This document shows, piece by piece, positions 26,079 through 40,400 of a DNA stretch of 64,000 nucleotides. The stretch spans positions 15,926,234 to 15,990,233 of the forward strand of contig JAVUNC010000019.1 of the NCBI GenBank assembly GCA_032173965.1, written 5' to 3'. The DNA comes from Sitta carolinensis (lineage: Eukaryota > Chordata > Aves > Passeriformes > Sittidae). Positions within the stretch are counted from its first letter, which is position 1. Each line of letters opens with the position of its first letter. The notes beneath the pieces were generated by a model. That model was not told the DNA's origin, made no database searches, and saw only the letters and a list, made by a program, of their open reading frames with translations. Both the position numbers and the translations under genes were made by a program.

Positions 26079-26081
26079 TGA

Positions 26082-28314
26082 AGGAGAGGAATCCATAGGC
26101 TGCAAATATATAGGGGAACGAGCAATTCATATTCCACAGCTGAGACGTCCCTTGAAGACAGTTAGGACCTGAAAATTCAGCTGAGGCTCCAAAGGGCTTG
26201 GGGGTTTGCCAGCACCAGACCACAGCCAGAACCAGCTTTGAGGAAAAGCAGCCCAGAGAGTTGCTGGTGCTGCACAACTGGGTGACCCTAAGAAGCAGCC
26301 CAGGCCACCCAGCACCTAGCTGGGAAGAGGCACTGCACTTGGGGATCTGCTGCTGCACTTTACACAGCAGCAGTCTTCACAGCCATTAAATTCCACTTCC
26401 ATAAAACCAGCAGCACCATAGTTAACCAGCACAGAGAGGCAGGTAGTGGAAAGGATAACTTATTTCTAGTTATGTGAATTTCCACAGTGCTGTGTAGCCA
26501 AACGTAAGCTTTATAGAATAAATGCTACTCTCAAGGAGAGGTAGAGCTTGCAAGGAAGGGATACGTTCATGTTCCCACCATTGAAAGAAAGAGCCCATAA
26601 TAATGACAGGAATTGAAGCTATTTGAAAAATTAAATAATTATGCAATTGCCAGACTGCTTTTCTGCAATCTCTGCCAAATACCCATTTTCTGGCTAGAAG
26701 AAGCATTAGGCTGAATTTTGTAATGAATGCAGAGCACAGGGAAGACGGAATAAAATAGGAAAGAAATTAGAAGTTATCAGCCTATGAGGCTAAAGAAATT
26801 ACTGTGCTTACCTGTTGCTTTTCAGGGTGCACAAATTCTGATGGCTCTCTCCTGGAAGCAAAGTATGTGCTAAGGGGTGCATCAGCCTATCTGCACACCT
26901 ATAACATTGAGCACTCAGGTCCTCCTCACATGCTGGGGCTCAGTTAACTCTTTCAGAGCACTAAGATACACAGAGTATGTGTCACCTGCTGCATGACACC
27001 TGCTTCCCTACCAGTGACTTTAGGGACTTACTGCTCTTGCCAAGCAGAAGCAGCCAAACAGTGGAGAGCAACATTCAGTCAGCAGCAAACTCGTGGGGAA
27101 TTGAGCTATTCAGGTAATTTGATTACTCTTTTTTAATGCTATAAAGTGTTAGCCTATGTTTTAAAGAACCTGTCTGTGCTGTGTCTTTGTGCCACCAAAT
27201 CTGTGCTCCTTCCAAGAACTCTGAAACAGGTTGCTGCTGGAATTCTTGGCCACCATCATGGGGAGGATCATGTTCACAGAAGAAACTTTGAAGTGGCAGC
27301 TGGAAAAGTTCAGTGCCTGACAGTGTTATGTCCCAGCAGCAGTGACTTCTTAACCCACAGTTTGAAACAGCTTCCAGAAACAGAGCTAGTTCTTACATAC
27401 TGATTTTAAACTCTGTTACTACTCATGTAGCTGAAGCTAACAGAGCCCCTTTGGTGAAACACTTCCATGTTTCTGTTGGTTTCTTGTATCACTTTGCAAA
27501 GTATTGAATTATTCATTGTAAAAAATAAGGAGTGCAATATAAGTAAGATTTTGAGATTAGGTATTTCTAATGTTTGTTTCTATGCTTACATGTATGACAA
27601 GCTCTTGGCTTTTCTCTTGGCAAGAAGGTAGAAATTGACTTTAACTTGAGAAAGGGGCCAAAGCCAACCTCGAGCTGGCTGCTCTAACTGCTGTGCAGAG
27701 AATCGGTGTGGATTTAACTTGCAATAAAAAATAAAAAACCTGCCCAAAACCTCTGCCTCCTATATTGACTGTGACAGCAGCTGGTGAAGAAACTCAGATT
27801 TTAACCCTTGACTTGAAAGCTTATTATGAGTCTTAGGGGAAAAAAAGGATTCAACTTTATTGTGTTTGATTATGTCCATGGTGAAGCACAGCCTGATCTT
27901 CTAAGGACCCTTTTCCCTACATTTACTGTGGTGAGCACTTCCAGAAGGGATTTTATCCTACAGTAGGGTGGAGGGCATTATTCTCTAGGAGTGTTTACCT
28001 CTCTGTGTAAATCAGTTTAAAGTAGCTTCTGAGTTTGGGGTTACAAAAATGAAGTAAAATGAGTATCACACTATGCTTTTGTATTCCTCATATAGACCAT
28101 ACTCTGGTGGAAAATTAACAGCTACAACCACAAGACATGGTGAGACAACCTCAGATGATTGGTCATGAGTGCTAAATATCTCAGCCCTAAAACACACATT
28201 TAAGGGAAATTTCATATGGGTGATCAGATTAAGAGAATTTAAAATAAAGGTTCAGTGAGATATTGATTCTTGTAGGTATGAATTTAAAATAATGTAAATC
28301 ATCCTTGTAAAATG
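26082..28314. other. Unique non-coding stretch, no gene seen
   Basis: No gene or known repeat recognised; ordinary single-copy-looking DNA. Confidence 0.5.
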
Positions 28315-28402
28315 CTTGGGGGGTTTTGGTTGGTTTGTTTGATTTTGTTTGGGTGGTTTGTTATTTTTGTTGGTGGTTGGTTGGTTTGGGGTTTTTTTAT
28401 TG
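28315..28402. repeat. G/T-rich low-complexity tract
   Basis: Nearly 90 bp composed almost only of G and T on the plus strand, in irregular GGTTTG/TTGGTT words with no fixed period. The short tryptophan- and phenylalanine-rich frame across it (28312-28530) is a product of this composition, not a gene. Confidence 0.85.
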
Positions 28403-31316
28403 TTCTTCCAATTCTCTGTAAGCTGCTTAAAATTTCTCCTAATTTAAGGGGCACACAAGCTCCAGTGGATTATCTTATTGCTTTTCATTTAAAGGAAATA
28501 GTACAAAAAATGAGAATATTTTCAGCGTAACTAAAAAAATTTGGGGTAGCAACACTTCCCAGCAAAGAGTACACAGTAAATTCTTTGGGAAAAAAATCAT
28601 TTAACAGCACTAAAGCATTGCAGAGATGAGGCATGCACACATTCCAGGGACAGATGTTCCCTGCACTACAGAGCATCCTAGGAGGCTGTTGTTAGCTGAG
28701 GAGAGCAGGCATCATTTTCTCCTGTTTCAGGAGAAAGCAATGAATACTTTACATGTAGGCACTTTGGAAATGTGCCTGAGTGACACACAAGAAGACCAAC
28801 TCAAGTCCCAGCAGAAAGGGAAAATTAAATGTGAACAGATGGGCTAATTCAGCATTTTCAAGGAGTGAAATTCAAACGTGAAAGAAACCTAGCCAGCTAC
28901 AGATGACAAGGCCTGTCTCAGTTCAATCTTCAAGCTCTAATAGCAGACTCTTGGTGTTTTTTTTCCCTCCATCAAATTAATATTCTTGAGGAAGCTGGCA
29001 TTTCAGTGGGTTTGAAGCAGTCAAATACCCTTCCCACTCCTGGGGATCTGGTTTCAAATCACAATTCAAGGTGCCACTCACTAAACTTGTTGCTCTCAGT
29101 CTATTCAAGGAGAACCAAGCCCATCTGCACAGTTTGGTATCTATGTGTGCCAACATCATCTGCTTGGAAAAGGTCAGGGTAGAAGAAAAAGTTTTCATAG
29201 GTCAGCCTGGGAGTGCCCTGCCAGAGGTACACACAATGAAACAACTCATTTCAGTTTTGCCAGTTTCAGCACAAGCTGAGGACCCACTACTTTTCTGAGC
29301 ACTACATTTGGATAAATGAATAAAAATGCTTAACTGAAAAAAAAAAATAAATAAAAAAGCAAAGCTGAAAGAACACCCACCAAGCTCAATCTCACTTGCC
29401 AAAATTTCCCAACCACACAAACCTCGGTTACTTGTGACCTACCAGTAGCACAGTGAACCATATTAGGTGGGATGTGGCACTGGATAACAGTAAGAATGTG
29501 GGGAAAAAAGTGATTTTTTTATTTAAATGGGAATAATGATTTGGGGTTTCTTAATATGGGGGGAAAAAAAAGAGTTTTGGGGAATCTAAAACACCTTGCT
29601 ATTTCTGCTTGACATGAGTAGGAAAGTTAAAAACCAAAAGTAATAAAGCCCCCTTTTTCCATATTATGACTTGTAATACTTTGAAATATATAATTTAACT
29701 TCTTATACTTGAAAATTTCTGTAGCTGTTTTTTAGATAAATTGGCTTAGTCACCCTCAAATAGATACCAATTCTCCTGTTAAATTTTCAGTTCTCTTAAA
29801 AATGCAAAGCACTGTGAATTTTGAAACAGAACAATTTTTTTTTCTTCCAGCTTTCAGCTCTGTGACTGAATGAAAACCTGCAGGTATTTCTACAAACATT
29901 TTTTGAGGAAAGTCAGGTGGGCAATGCAGAAAAGGAAGAATGTGAAGTAGGGGTAGCAACATTACAAGGCTGTGACAGAACTCAAATTATCTGAATTCCA
30001 CAAAGCATCTTGAAGCTTACTATCTTCAGAACGAAAAATTACTTCTTAATGTCATGCCATTATATTTCATCTGAAGTTTATAATCTATTCATATGGGCTC
30101 TGCTGCCATTATAGATTATTAACATCTAAAAAGGTGTTAATATTAAAACCTAACAAGGAAAAAAGATCCAAGCTTGTTTACCCATAATGTAGTTGTTCAT
30201 TATTTATATTTCTTTCCAAGGATACATTTGGTTCTGTGCTTCCTCCTTGGTTTGGGTTGTTTGTGGAACAAGCCCAGATTGTCCCCTTCACAACTGCTGA
30301 AACAGTAACTGTAAATAATTGGAATTTATTTAACTGGAATAATACAGAGATCAGCAAGGGCTCAGGCTGAGAGCAGACTCTTGACAGAAAATTGTTCAAG
30401 AACCCTCTTCTATAGGCTCTGGTCTGCAATGACCAGGGTCAGATGCAATTAGGGATCCCATTTATTGTCCTCATTCCAGCTCTGTGTTTATCTGGTGGCA
30501 ATTAGAAGAAATTTTAATCCACCTGAAACAGGGATCTGTGATGAATTACAGTGGGAGAGTGATCTGTGCTCTGGGCTCCATCATTCAACAGCACGTGGAT
30601 GCAAGCTGATTGTATTTGAGAAAAGGAAAGTGGGCTGGATTTGAAGCTAAAGGGAGCAGAGTAGCTGGTGAATTCTTGCTATCCTACTTGGTATGTATAT
30701 ACTGGATAAGTTTCACTAAAATGTCATTCTTTCTCAGTGATTTTCCATGATATACTAAGGAGCGAAGCTGAGCTCCTTCCAGGAAAGTAAGTATACTGAT
30801 ATACCAAGGGATAAAAAAGTGAATCTGGGAACCAGTGGCAACTCTACAGACACACAACTAAATTGTTGAGCATGAAAAATACATGAAATAAAAAAATGCG
30901 AGGCAGAACAGCAATAAAATATAAGATGCTGATAGGAATAAAAATATAGCTGTACTAGGAAATGCAAAATATATAAGAGAATCAGAACTATACTGTAACA
31001 GAATGTAATTACCTTAATTGTGAAGTGCATCCCAATCTATCAACTGTAACTTAGAAGAATTATACTGTGTTGTATTTCTTGCCAATAAAATTTAGATTGA
31101 ATCACTGAAAATGAGATATTAGGTAATAACTAAACCAAAGTATTATAAATGGGTGAAATACCACAGTAATATCTCATAAATTTGGTCAAATATCTTTAGC
31201 AAAGAGCTCTGTAGGATCGCACTGCAGCTCTACCCAGATGAAGTTCTCAGTTTCAGAGTAACAGAATTATAGTCCTAGAGAGTTACCAGTTTGGCTGCAT
31301 AAACAAAACTACAATT
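28403..31316. other. Unique non-coding stretch, no gene seen
   Basis: No gene or known repeat recognised. A-rich patches occur at 29339-29360 and 29563-29573. The stretch near 30040-30150 looks like a candidate conserved element (see findings). Confidence 0.5.
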
Positions 31317-31332
31317 CATCATCATCATCATC
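31317..31332. repeat. (ATC)5 trinucleotide repeat
   Basis: CATCATCATCATCATC, five ATC units with no interruption. Confidence 0.85.
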
Positions 31333-31385
31333 CACGTTTGCAGCACCTTGAAAATCTGGAAACACAGGAAAAAGTAAAAAGCCCC

Positions 31386-31391
<6 letters not shown>

Positions 31392-31433
<42 letters not shown>
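31392..31433. repeat. Poly(A) tract of 42
   Basis: An uninterrupted run of 42 A, the longest homopolymer in the window. Upstream sequence (31200-31390) resembles neither a processed transcript nor a known LINE. CR1 does not make poly(A) tails, so this is best read as a homopolymer microsatellite, and its length may be affected by sequencing or assembly. Confidence 0.92.
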
Positions 31434-31436
<3 letters not shown>

Positions 31437-34400
31437 AAAACTTTATACATCTGATCATTATTTGAGATATTTCTCAGTGAGAGTGGTTTCCAGGCAAGCT
31501 ATGCAAAGGGAATCAAAGCACACATATTTACTGTTTAGAGGAGCAGTCTTCAAAGCCCTCTCACTCTGGTTTTTCCTTTCTAAACTTTCCTGTGTTACTG
31601 GAGTTTGTGATACATCCTTATCCAACAGGGGCAAGCTCCTTCCTCTGACAGCCTTTACAGCACAGAAGGCTTCACTAGAGCAGAGAGGGAATTTTTCTCC
31701 AGAGAAATCTTCAAATTGGCTTCACTCAGGTTATTACAACTTAGCAATAATAATACAGGCTTTTGGAGATGCAGTTCTGTGTAAGCCAGGGAGGGACGAG
31801 CCCTGCAAAAGCATTTTCTGGCTTTGCTCCTTTCCTTGCCAAAGTGCTGTTTCCTCAGCCCTTGGTCACCATGCCACAGTTTGATCATTCTCCCCCACAT
31901 TCTGCCCTCAGCTGTTCACAGTTTCCCATAAGGAACGTGGCTGAGTAGAATAAAAGAACACAGGACAGTGAAGTGGCTCCTTTTAGTAATAATGTCTGAA
32001 GAAAGGAGACACCAAGTGAGATGGACTGGCTGAAATAAATTTTGACTTAGCTTTTGAAACCAGGAGCACATATGCTTTCAGTAAGCTTCCAGTTCTATTG
32101 ATTCAGGTCTGCTTATCTTAGATTCCTCTTTTTTTCTAATCACACAAGAAAACTGCTTCTGCTGACAAGAGTTCTGCTTATCTTTAGTAAACATTAGTAG
32201 GTGCAAAATTAAAAAGTGGAAAAGGGGAAAGAGCATGCCCTTCCTTTGTTGGAGCCCTGCAGTAATTGTATTTGCTTTCATTAATTTTGATTATATAGCA
32301 ATGTGCTAGCAGGATAAATTTGCTTTGCAGGCAAACTAGTAAATATAGCATTGAGGTCTGTAGCAAAGGCAGGACCAAATCTGTCTACGGGTAAAAAGGG
32401 GCTCAGGAATCCTATTCAGACAGGTGGCCTTGGCTTTCACTGAGCTTTGTTTCTGCAAATAAAAATCACATCACTTAAGGTGGGTCATTACTCGGTAGGT
32501 TTAATTGAAAGATTAATTTCAATTTTTATTGTGAGCTGCATGCTTGTTTAGAAGCAGTAGTATAGGGGGAAAAAACCCAAGTAAGAAAATGGTGCCTACA
32601 TAGATATTATTCTTCCATGAACAGAAAAGGAAGCACTTGCCTGTTTTTCTGGTAGTGCTCATTAGTTGACTGCCCATACATTTTGAATTAAAGACCCCCT
32701 GAAGATTAAGAAGGGAGGCAGGAGATGAGTCTGTGCATGTGCACAGAGATAACTTACACTGAAGCTGTCACTGACTAAGGCTTTGAGCCTTTAGCACAGC
32801 TGATGGTGTAAACAGAAAGACAATTAGGCTAAACTCCAAGGCCTTCTACATTAGTGTAAAAGGTATTTAGCTGGGACAAAGGAAGGCTGAGTTGTAACTC
32901 TGGATCAGGCTGGGAAGTGTCATGAATATGTTTGTCACCTCCACGGGGCAGTGATTACAGAATTAATCACAGTTAATTGTTAATCCTGAACAGTTTTGCG
33001 GTACTGATCGATAAGCCTGACAATGTCTGGGCTTTGATGAGGAGGTGGGTAGAGTTTTGTAACGAGGAATTAATTGATTTGTCAAAAAATACTTCAGCTT
33101 ACTGAGCACAGAAGGACATATGAAATCCGATTTACATAACACAAAGCAAAAACTGTTCCAGTGATAAGCAAAAGTAAAATTTACAAAATTAGATTTAAAT
33201 AAATGTCAGTTCTAAATGGAGCACTTCAATACAATTCTAAACCCCTTATTTTGTTAAAGAAAGACTTTGAAAAAGCTAGTTCTGCTAAAGCACTTTGAAA
33301 ACAAAAAATAAAGCACAGGCTATTCAGACTATTTATGTGCTCTTCTTTCCTTGCTTCCTTCCCTAAAAATGGAGACCGGTTCAATAACAATTACATTTGC
33401 CAAAAGCACTGCTGTTGCCAGATTAGGCCCTTTAAGAAGTTCTGATCAAAAATATCCCCAATCATTAATTTGCTTTGTTCTAGTCACTGCCACCTTTCAC
33501 TGGGCTCAGAAGCTCCTGCTGCCTGGAACATGCCAGCCACATTCACTCAGCTCTTTATGCTTTCATTAGGAACATATCACTACAGATATATTTTCAACCG
33601 TACTACCAGCAAAGTAGTTGAAGATAAATCAGTAGAGCCATAAAACCCAAGGGAGTTAAAATTGCTAAGCTCACAAATAGTAGATTACTTTCCCCCAAAT
33701 CACAATCAAACATCACTGTGCTCCTGATTTCAAACAGTCCTGTTCCAGCTGTGCTCATTACTCACTATTCATGACTTCCTTTTTTTGAAGGTTTCAGGGC
33801 CTGACATTCTCACACTGGTATTTATAACATCCCTAAGGAATACTAAGAACAGTTCCCTGAGACTTGGTCCTGAGTACTGTTAGACCAAAATCCACATAGA
33901 CAAAGCATTTCTTCTCACAGATTATGCTGTTAATCCATTATAGAAGATAACATAATTTTCAAAGCTCCAGAGCTTCCAATCACTAAACAGCACTTCCTAA
34001 TACCCTAGATCATGATCAATAATTTCCTGTGTTGCTTCCAAAGTAAACCTGCACCCAGAGCTGAACTGCCAAAACTACTGCAGAAGTTCTCTGGCTCAGG
34101 CTCATGATGGACACCCAGGAAAACTAAGGATTCAAGGTAGGTGTCTAATAACCCTGTAAAAAGCACAGTAAGACTTTAACACCTAAAAATGGATTAATAA
34201 GTCAGCACAGTGGAGGAGGAAAGGCTTGCTGGTAGGTGCCTAAGCCATCTAATAAACTGAAAAAGAAGTGAGTGTTTACAATTCAATGACATTTTTCTCC
34301 CTACACCCGAAGCCTAGATACTTAAAAGCCAATACCTAGACGTAGCCTGAGGAAGACACGTGTTGGACAAGGATCCTTTTGGCATTTAACAGCTTCTGCC

Positions 34401-37400
34401 AGCTCTTTCTCTCTTTTAAGCAGCATTTCCTGCACTGCACTCAGATTTTGGGAGAGCAGTGCTGTGTTTACTCCTAGCCCATCCATCTCCACATCTGTCT
34501 CTGACCACCTGCTTATGACCTGAAGTGGGACACACCCTTGGGAACCAAGAAATGGAAGTCTGAATTCCCCTGGAGAGGTTGTTGATCCAGGACTCTTAAT
34601 TCATGATCACCAAGTACACTAATCTGATATTAAACACAACGTGGTTGGCCTGTCCTTTACCCCAACAGCCTTTCCCCTCCCCATGGAAATCAGTATTCCA
34701 CCATTCAGGGCAGAGGAATAACTAACTTTGAGGCTATCAAACTAGTTAGAATGCAATATGTTTCACCCAACCTGTGCATTTTTACAGGCTTCAAAGTTAG
34801 GTACAAACCACAGCAGGAAATAATATTTATACCTAAGCTACACTATCATAACCAATGCAATTATTTTTTATCACCTTAATCCTTTAAAACAAACACACGC
34901 ACAAAAACCAAATTGCAGGCCTACAAAATCTTATTTCTGACTCTCAGCTGGACTTAAAATTACCTTATAGAAAATTAGGCTGATGGATACTAGCCATTAG
35001 TCCTTTTTGGCATAGAAAGTACTTTTCTCATACTGTCATGAAAAATTAACCACATTCTTTGAAAGAAGGAAGGACTTGAATAGCAATCTGCTGTCAATCA
35101 GTCATGGGCATTACGGAAGAGCAGCAGCTACTCCTTGTGCATGAACTCTGTTCACTGGACATTTTTCCCCAGTACCTGCACTGTTAGTTCTTCACTGGAT
35201 AATTTATTATCAGAGACTGATGGCTGTATGAGCAGCCCTTCACTTCTATTTTTGGATTGTCTGATCCACTGTTAATTATGATGAAATAATCAGCTATACA
35301 AAAAAACTCATTACAAAAAATGTGGATGTGATAGAATGAGGAACAGAGATGAGCTAAATGTGATGTAACTGGTCAGGGATCAGCTCTTAAAGCATCTTCA
35401 TATACAATCATAACACGTGGAAAAGAGCTGAGGAAGTAATACCAAATAATAGCTTACTCCTCAATATTTCATCTTGTTCTGAAGAAGAATTTTGAGTGTT
35501 TTCATGTGGATGTTCTGCCCAGTCACAGTATAGAAGATGAAAGACTGTGTCAACAAAACCTTCAGGAAAAAATAGGGATCACTATCTAATTAGGCTCATC
35601 CAGTTGCAGTTCAGACTTCTGGGAAAGGATTTCAGAAGGAATCTGGTAACTCATTCACCAGGACTCCTGTGAGCCTGGGTGTTGCTCATCTATCAGGCAA
35701 TATGAGTGAAGAACCCACCATTCGCCACAAAACACACAATCCTTGCCCTTGGACAAATTTAAAAAGTAACAGCATGATCAAACCTCTGCCAGGAATAAGA
35801 CTCTTTTAATCCCATTTCTGAGCAGAGGATGTAACAAATGACCTTCTGAGGCCCTAATAATCATATTTCTTATGGAAACAGGGACCATTTTCTGAACATC
35901 CCAGTAGACAAAGTTCACACTTTCCCTTCTCAATTCTCTTCTAGGCAGAGCAATCTGCTGTTTAGATAAATATACTTGGAAAAACTGACCCTGGATAGAG
36001 AGATTGCCATCTAGAGAGAGCTGAGATTAGGAAGTATTACTTTCTCCATTTTGTAGACTGCCTGTTAGACAGGAAGAAGGGAAGCCTCAGGGAGGAAAAA
36101 GTTTAAGCTCTTACTCACAGCTGAAGCCTTGATACCCTCTTGACCCTACCTGCCTGAAGGCAGGTACTGGCTTAAATGCATTCTTAAATCAGGAACTGAC
36201 AGAACAAATGACTCATTTAACTCGAGGGAATCTATGCTACAGCCAGAATTGGAATCCACGTACACAAGTTGTTGGACTGTGAATCAGTGACAAATTTATC
36301 CTTTGCCTCTCTGTGGTACTGCAAGGGGGAAACGCTTGATGTTTATCTGATTTAACACAAGCCATGCTAAATACTGTACCTAAAATGGAACACATAAATG
36401 GTGGATGGGGAAGAGGAGGCAGAGAAATAGACTGGGAGGGAGAAGAATTAGGGATGACATTTTATGTCTTTTAAAAGTCTGACCTTTTGGAAATATCACT
36501 GTGTACGTTTTAAATATTAATAAAGGCAGTAGCTGTTAGGAGGCACAGGGCTGTTGTCAGGGGCTGACCTTTTATTGAAGTAAAAGAAAATTGACAGTTT
36601 TATTAGCCATAGACCACTGCAAACAGAAGCTACAGGAAAAAAGCAAGCAAGAAAGCTGTCACTGTAATTAGCTACATTCTGTAAATTAATCTGAGGATGT
36701 GTCTGTGCCTAAACATTGCTGCAGGACCCTCTGTATCTCAGCCCAGACTTACCAAACAGCTTGGGAGTTAAAAAGAATAGCATAGCCATTTTGCTTCTTT
36801 AAAGAGATGGTGTTTCTAGAGAAAACAACCATGACACTGGGATCCTCATGACCCCTCGATCATCACTTCTGTGTCCCACTCTGTGCACCTCCCTCAGCTC
36901 TGAGCAAGGCGAGAATCCTTTTCAAGCAGCACCAACAGGCTCTAGATCAAGGATCAGACAGCAATTACCTCAGACCTATTTTTGCTTTTAGGACTAATTC
37001 ATTAAAAGACGCTTCTTCAAATTACCTAGACTTAGTCAGACTAGAATTTTGTTGCCACATGACTGGGAAAGAAAAATCACTTTGATTCTTCATCTCAAAC
37101 TGTTTGGGGTTTTTACTAGAAGTAAGCCAAATTAACTTCTTGTCTGCATTTTACTAACAGTAACCCAAGGCCAGCTGATACAGCACAACTGTGTAACCTT
37201 GACTCCAACTTCTGAGAAAATTGCTAAATTGTGAGAATGAGTTGTGGAAAAACAAATCGAGCAGACCTGTCCCAGGTATGAAAAGGAAAATTGTAGGCAA
37301 AGGTAAGATTGATCAGAAAGGTGAGTTACAAGCTCAAGGACTTGAGAGGGAAAAAATTCCTACCAACATGAAAATGTTTAAAGCCCTGCAGGATAAAAAA

Positions 37401-40400
37401 AACACACCCAAAAGAGACTTGTAAGTTGATGGTACATCATCATGGATCTCTGTTCCAAAGGGGAACAGAGGTCATTCCTTCCCCACCTGTCTGCTGAGTG
37501 CCTAGCCACTTTCTTTTATCCAGGCAAGGACAACAGTTTTATGAAGAGTTAATTCGGGCTCTTCAACTCCTAGTGGGAATGAGGGATCAGAGACTGAAAA
37601 AAAAGGAGAGTAGTTTCTTGTCCTTCGGATATCCTTTAGTGACAAACAAGGCACTACATAACGTTTTTGCACTTCACTACCATTTACTTAATGTGATAAG
37701 ATAAGGTCTTTCATGTGTTTCAGCTCCACTCAGTGTTTTTTATTGTTTGTTTGTTTTTTTGTTGTTACTTATAGTTCACACCACAGAAAAGGCTGGTTTA
37801 TAAACTGTTTCTAGTGTACTCATAGAGGGCAAAATCTGCCCTTCTTTGTCTCATTCTGCAGAAGGTATTTCAATGCATAGGATTCAGAGTTGATGTGCAC
37901 CCCACAAAGGCAGCTGAATCTCTTCTTGAACATGGGGACACCACTAAGGCTAATGGAAATGAGGAGGACTTAAAAATATTTTTTTTTTTAATGAAGGTAT
38001 AATTTAATTTCCATTCCTTTTTCTTTCTTTTGGAGTTATGTTCTTTAGCTGACAAAACAAGCCGCATTTGTTTGTAAAAACTGGCAGGATGGGACAAGGT
38101 AGGCCTAAACCAAATATTTATTCTGAATGACAGATTTTAAGCAGTTAATTCACATAGAGACATTAACATGAGCTTGAGAACAAGCTAAAACATTGTCAGG
38201 AGGTCATGGGTAAATCCAATAGGAGAGAAAAGACAGTGAAGTAATTGTAAGGAGATTTACAAGTGTATTGCCTGGAAAAAGTATTCCAGGTGCTGCTATT
38301 CTTCAAAGTACAGGAAGGTACTTTAGACATAGAGAATGACAACAGAAACACAGTGAAAGCATCTACATCCCCTACTGTTCAGTTCTATTTAGCGGAGCCA
38401 AATTTCTCCTCCCTCTTTTCTCTCAGTATTGGCAAAGTTTAGGACACCTTGAGGGCATTTCCATATTACAATGCACCCAGGAAAGAGAGACAAGTCAGAG
38501 AGGCAAGTGAGGGCACAACCAGTGCATCCCAAGGAAGGCAGACCTGGCACCTAGCACTGCAATGCAGCTGTTTCACAGCACACAGAAGGTCACACACCCC
38601 TCTGGGACAAAAGCTTCCACTGAAAGCAGAGTTCATGAAAATAATGCCTTCTGACATCCATGGAAACCCATTCCTTTTGACTTTACTACCCCTTTCTCCT
38701 CACACCCAAATTATCCAAAACATGAAGGTTATGTCAGCATTTACATCTCTTATGTGTGAGAAAAGAAATATGTATTATAACAAAGACTAATTGCCAGCTA
38801 GAAGCTATGTCAATTTGTGATGGTATCACTTGACTTCTGCTGAATGAAATGTGTCCTCTCTCAAGGCAGAGCCTTAAATACTCTGAGAGGCACTGAGCTT
38901 GCAAAACTCCAATGTGACTGACAGAGTTATTTAGGGATGTAAGGGAAAAACAGGCTAAAGAGGAAACTGCTACAGTACATTTTGCAACAACAGGAATGAA
39001 AACCTTTACAAAAACAAGTTGTTGGAGCAAGTTTCCTTGATTAACTTATGGGACCTAAAAAAGGAGGATGCCTTATCCTTAGAGGTCTTGAAGACACTGA
39101 GTAGGCTGGGGAAGAGCCTTTTGCAGAAGGGATTAAACTTTGAAATGATAGAAATGTGTCTTGTCTGAATCAACAAAATGCAGTCTGTCAATAACTAAGA
39201 CTATACTCTCAGCTATGGGAAGGGAATCTTCTGAGCACCTTCCATTCCAATCTATATATTTATACTAAAGTAACGATAGCAAAACACAAAATAATGCTCT
39301 TTGATACTGCATTTTCCCTTGGTATCAGGAAAATGATTCAGTTTTGTGGTTTCCAGCCAGAGAGATGCAGGCAATGACCAGAGGACAGAAGTGTAATGGG
39401 TAAATCAATTTTTCTCCTTTGCTTTTCAGAAATATTTTGCTTCTCCCCCATCCCTGGCATTTATAGCTATCTTGAAGTTGAAAAGCAGATTTCTGCCAAC
39501 CCACAGCCTAAGGAAACTCCTCGGTGTACATGAAAAGTGAGTTACTCTCCAGGGAAATGGCAAGAGATTTCAGCTTTTTGTCCAGAGATCTGAAGAGATG
39601 AAACATCAAACAGATACGAAACATTCAGATACAGCAAAGAGTAAGAAACCCTTATATCCAGACTATGAGTGGTACCTTTTTAATGCATTCTTGTCTATAA
39701 AATCACTTCCTGTAAATCTATTCATGCCTGTGCAGAGACCCTGCATCAGTCTTAAAAACCACTAAACCCTCCGAATTACCTAGATGACCCAAAGTCAGAA
39801 AATTTTACTTCTGTGATGTTTAGCAGCTGGAATAAATTGAATTACAATTTCAATCAAAGGGGAAGTCTAGACCAAAACACATCATCTATCAAAACCATAC
39901 CTGGGATACCTAAGGAGTATGACAAGAAAATACGTACATGCCAAACGATACACAACAGAATACCACAATTATCTGCTGTAACAGGATTTTCTTTTGGAAA
40001 AAGAATGACTGGTACATATTCACACATCTATTTGTGTCTGCAGCTCAGCACACCAAAGACAAAGTAGGGCAAAGGTCTGGGTGGGTTTTTTCCCTCCCCC
40101 TGGTTCTGGGGTCTTCCTCACAGTAGAAGAAGAAAGCTCATTTTCTGTAAAAACCAATATTAAAATAGATTTTCATCATCAAGATAATTTTTTCACACTG
40201 CTGTTTCAGCTAAAATATTATCTGGTCTCAGCAGAAGTGTTAATATTTGAATGATCCATTTTTTTCCTTTTGAACTGCAAGGAAGTTGCATGATACCAAA
40301 GAACTTTGGCAGGGGACAGAAGAAAGCAGTCCAGATAAACAGGAAGAGAGTAGAAAGCTCGAAGATGTAAGAAAGGGAAGGAGAAGCCTTTTTAGTTATT

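Noticed and set aside
28312..28530. Membrane-protein-like frame rich in W, F, L and G
   Set aside because: It is the translation of a G/T-rich low-complexity tract, which always yields such residues.
31462..31884. 140-codon plus-strand open frame after the 42-A tract
   Set aside because: No domain, and overlapped by frames on the other strand.
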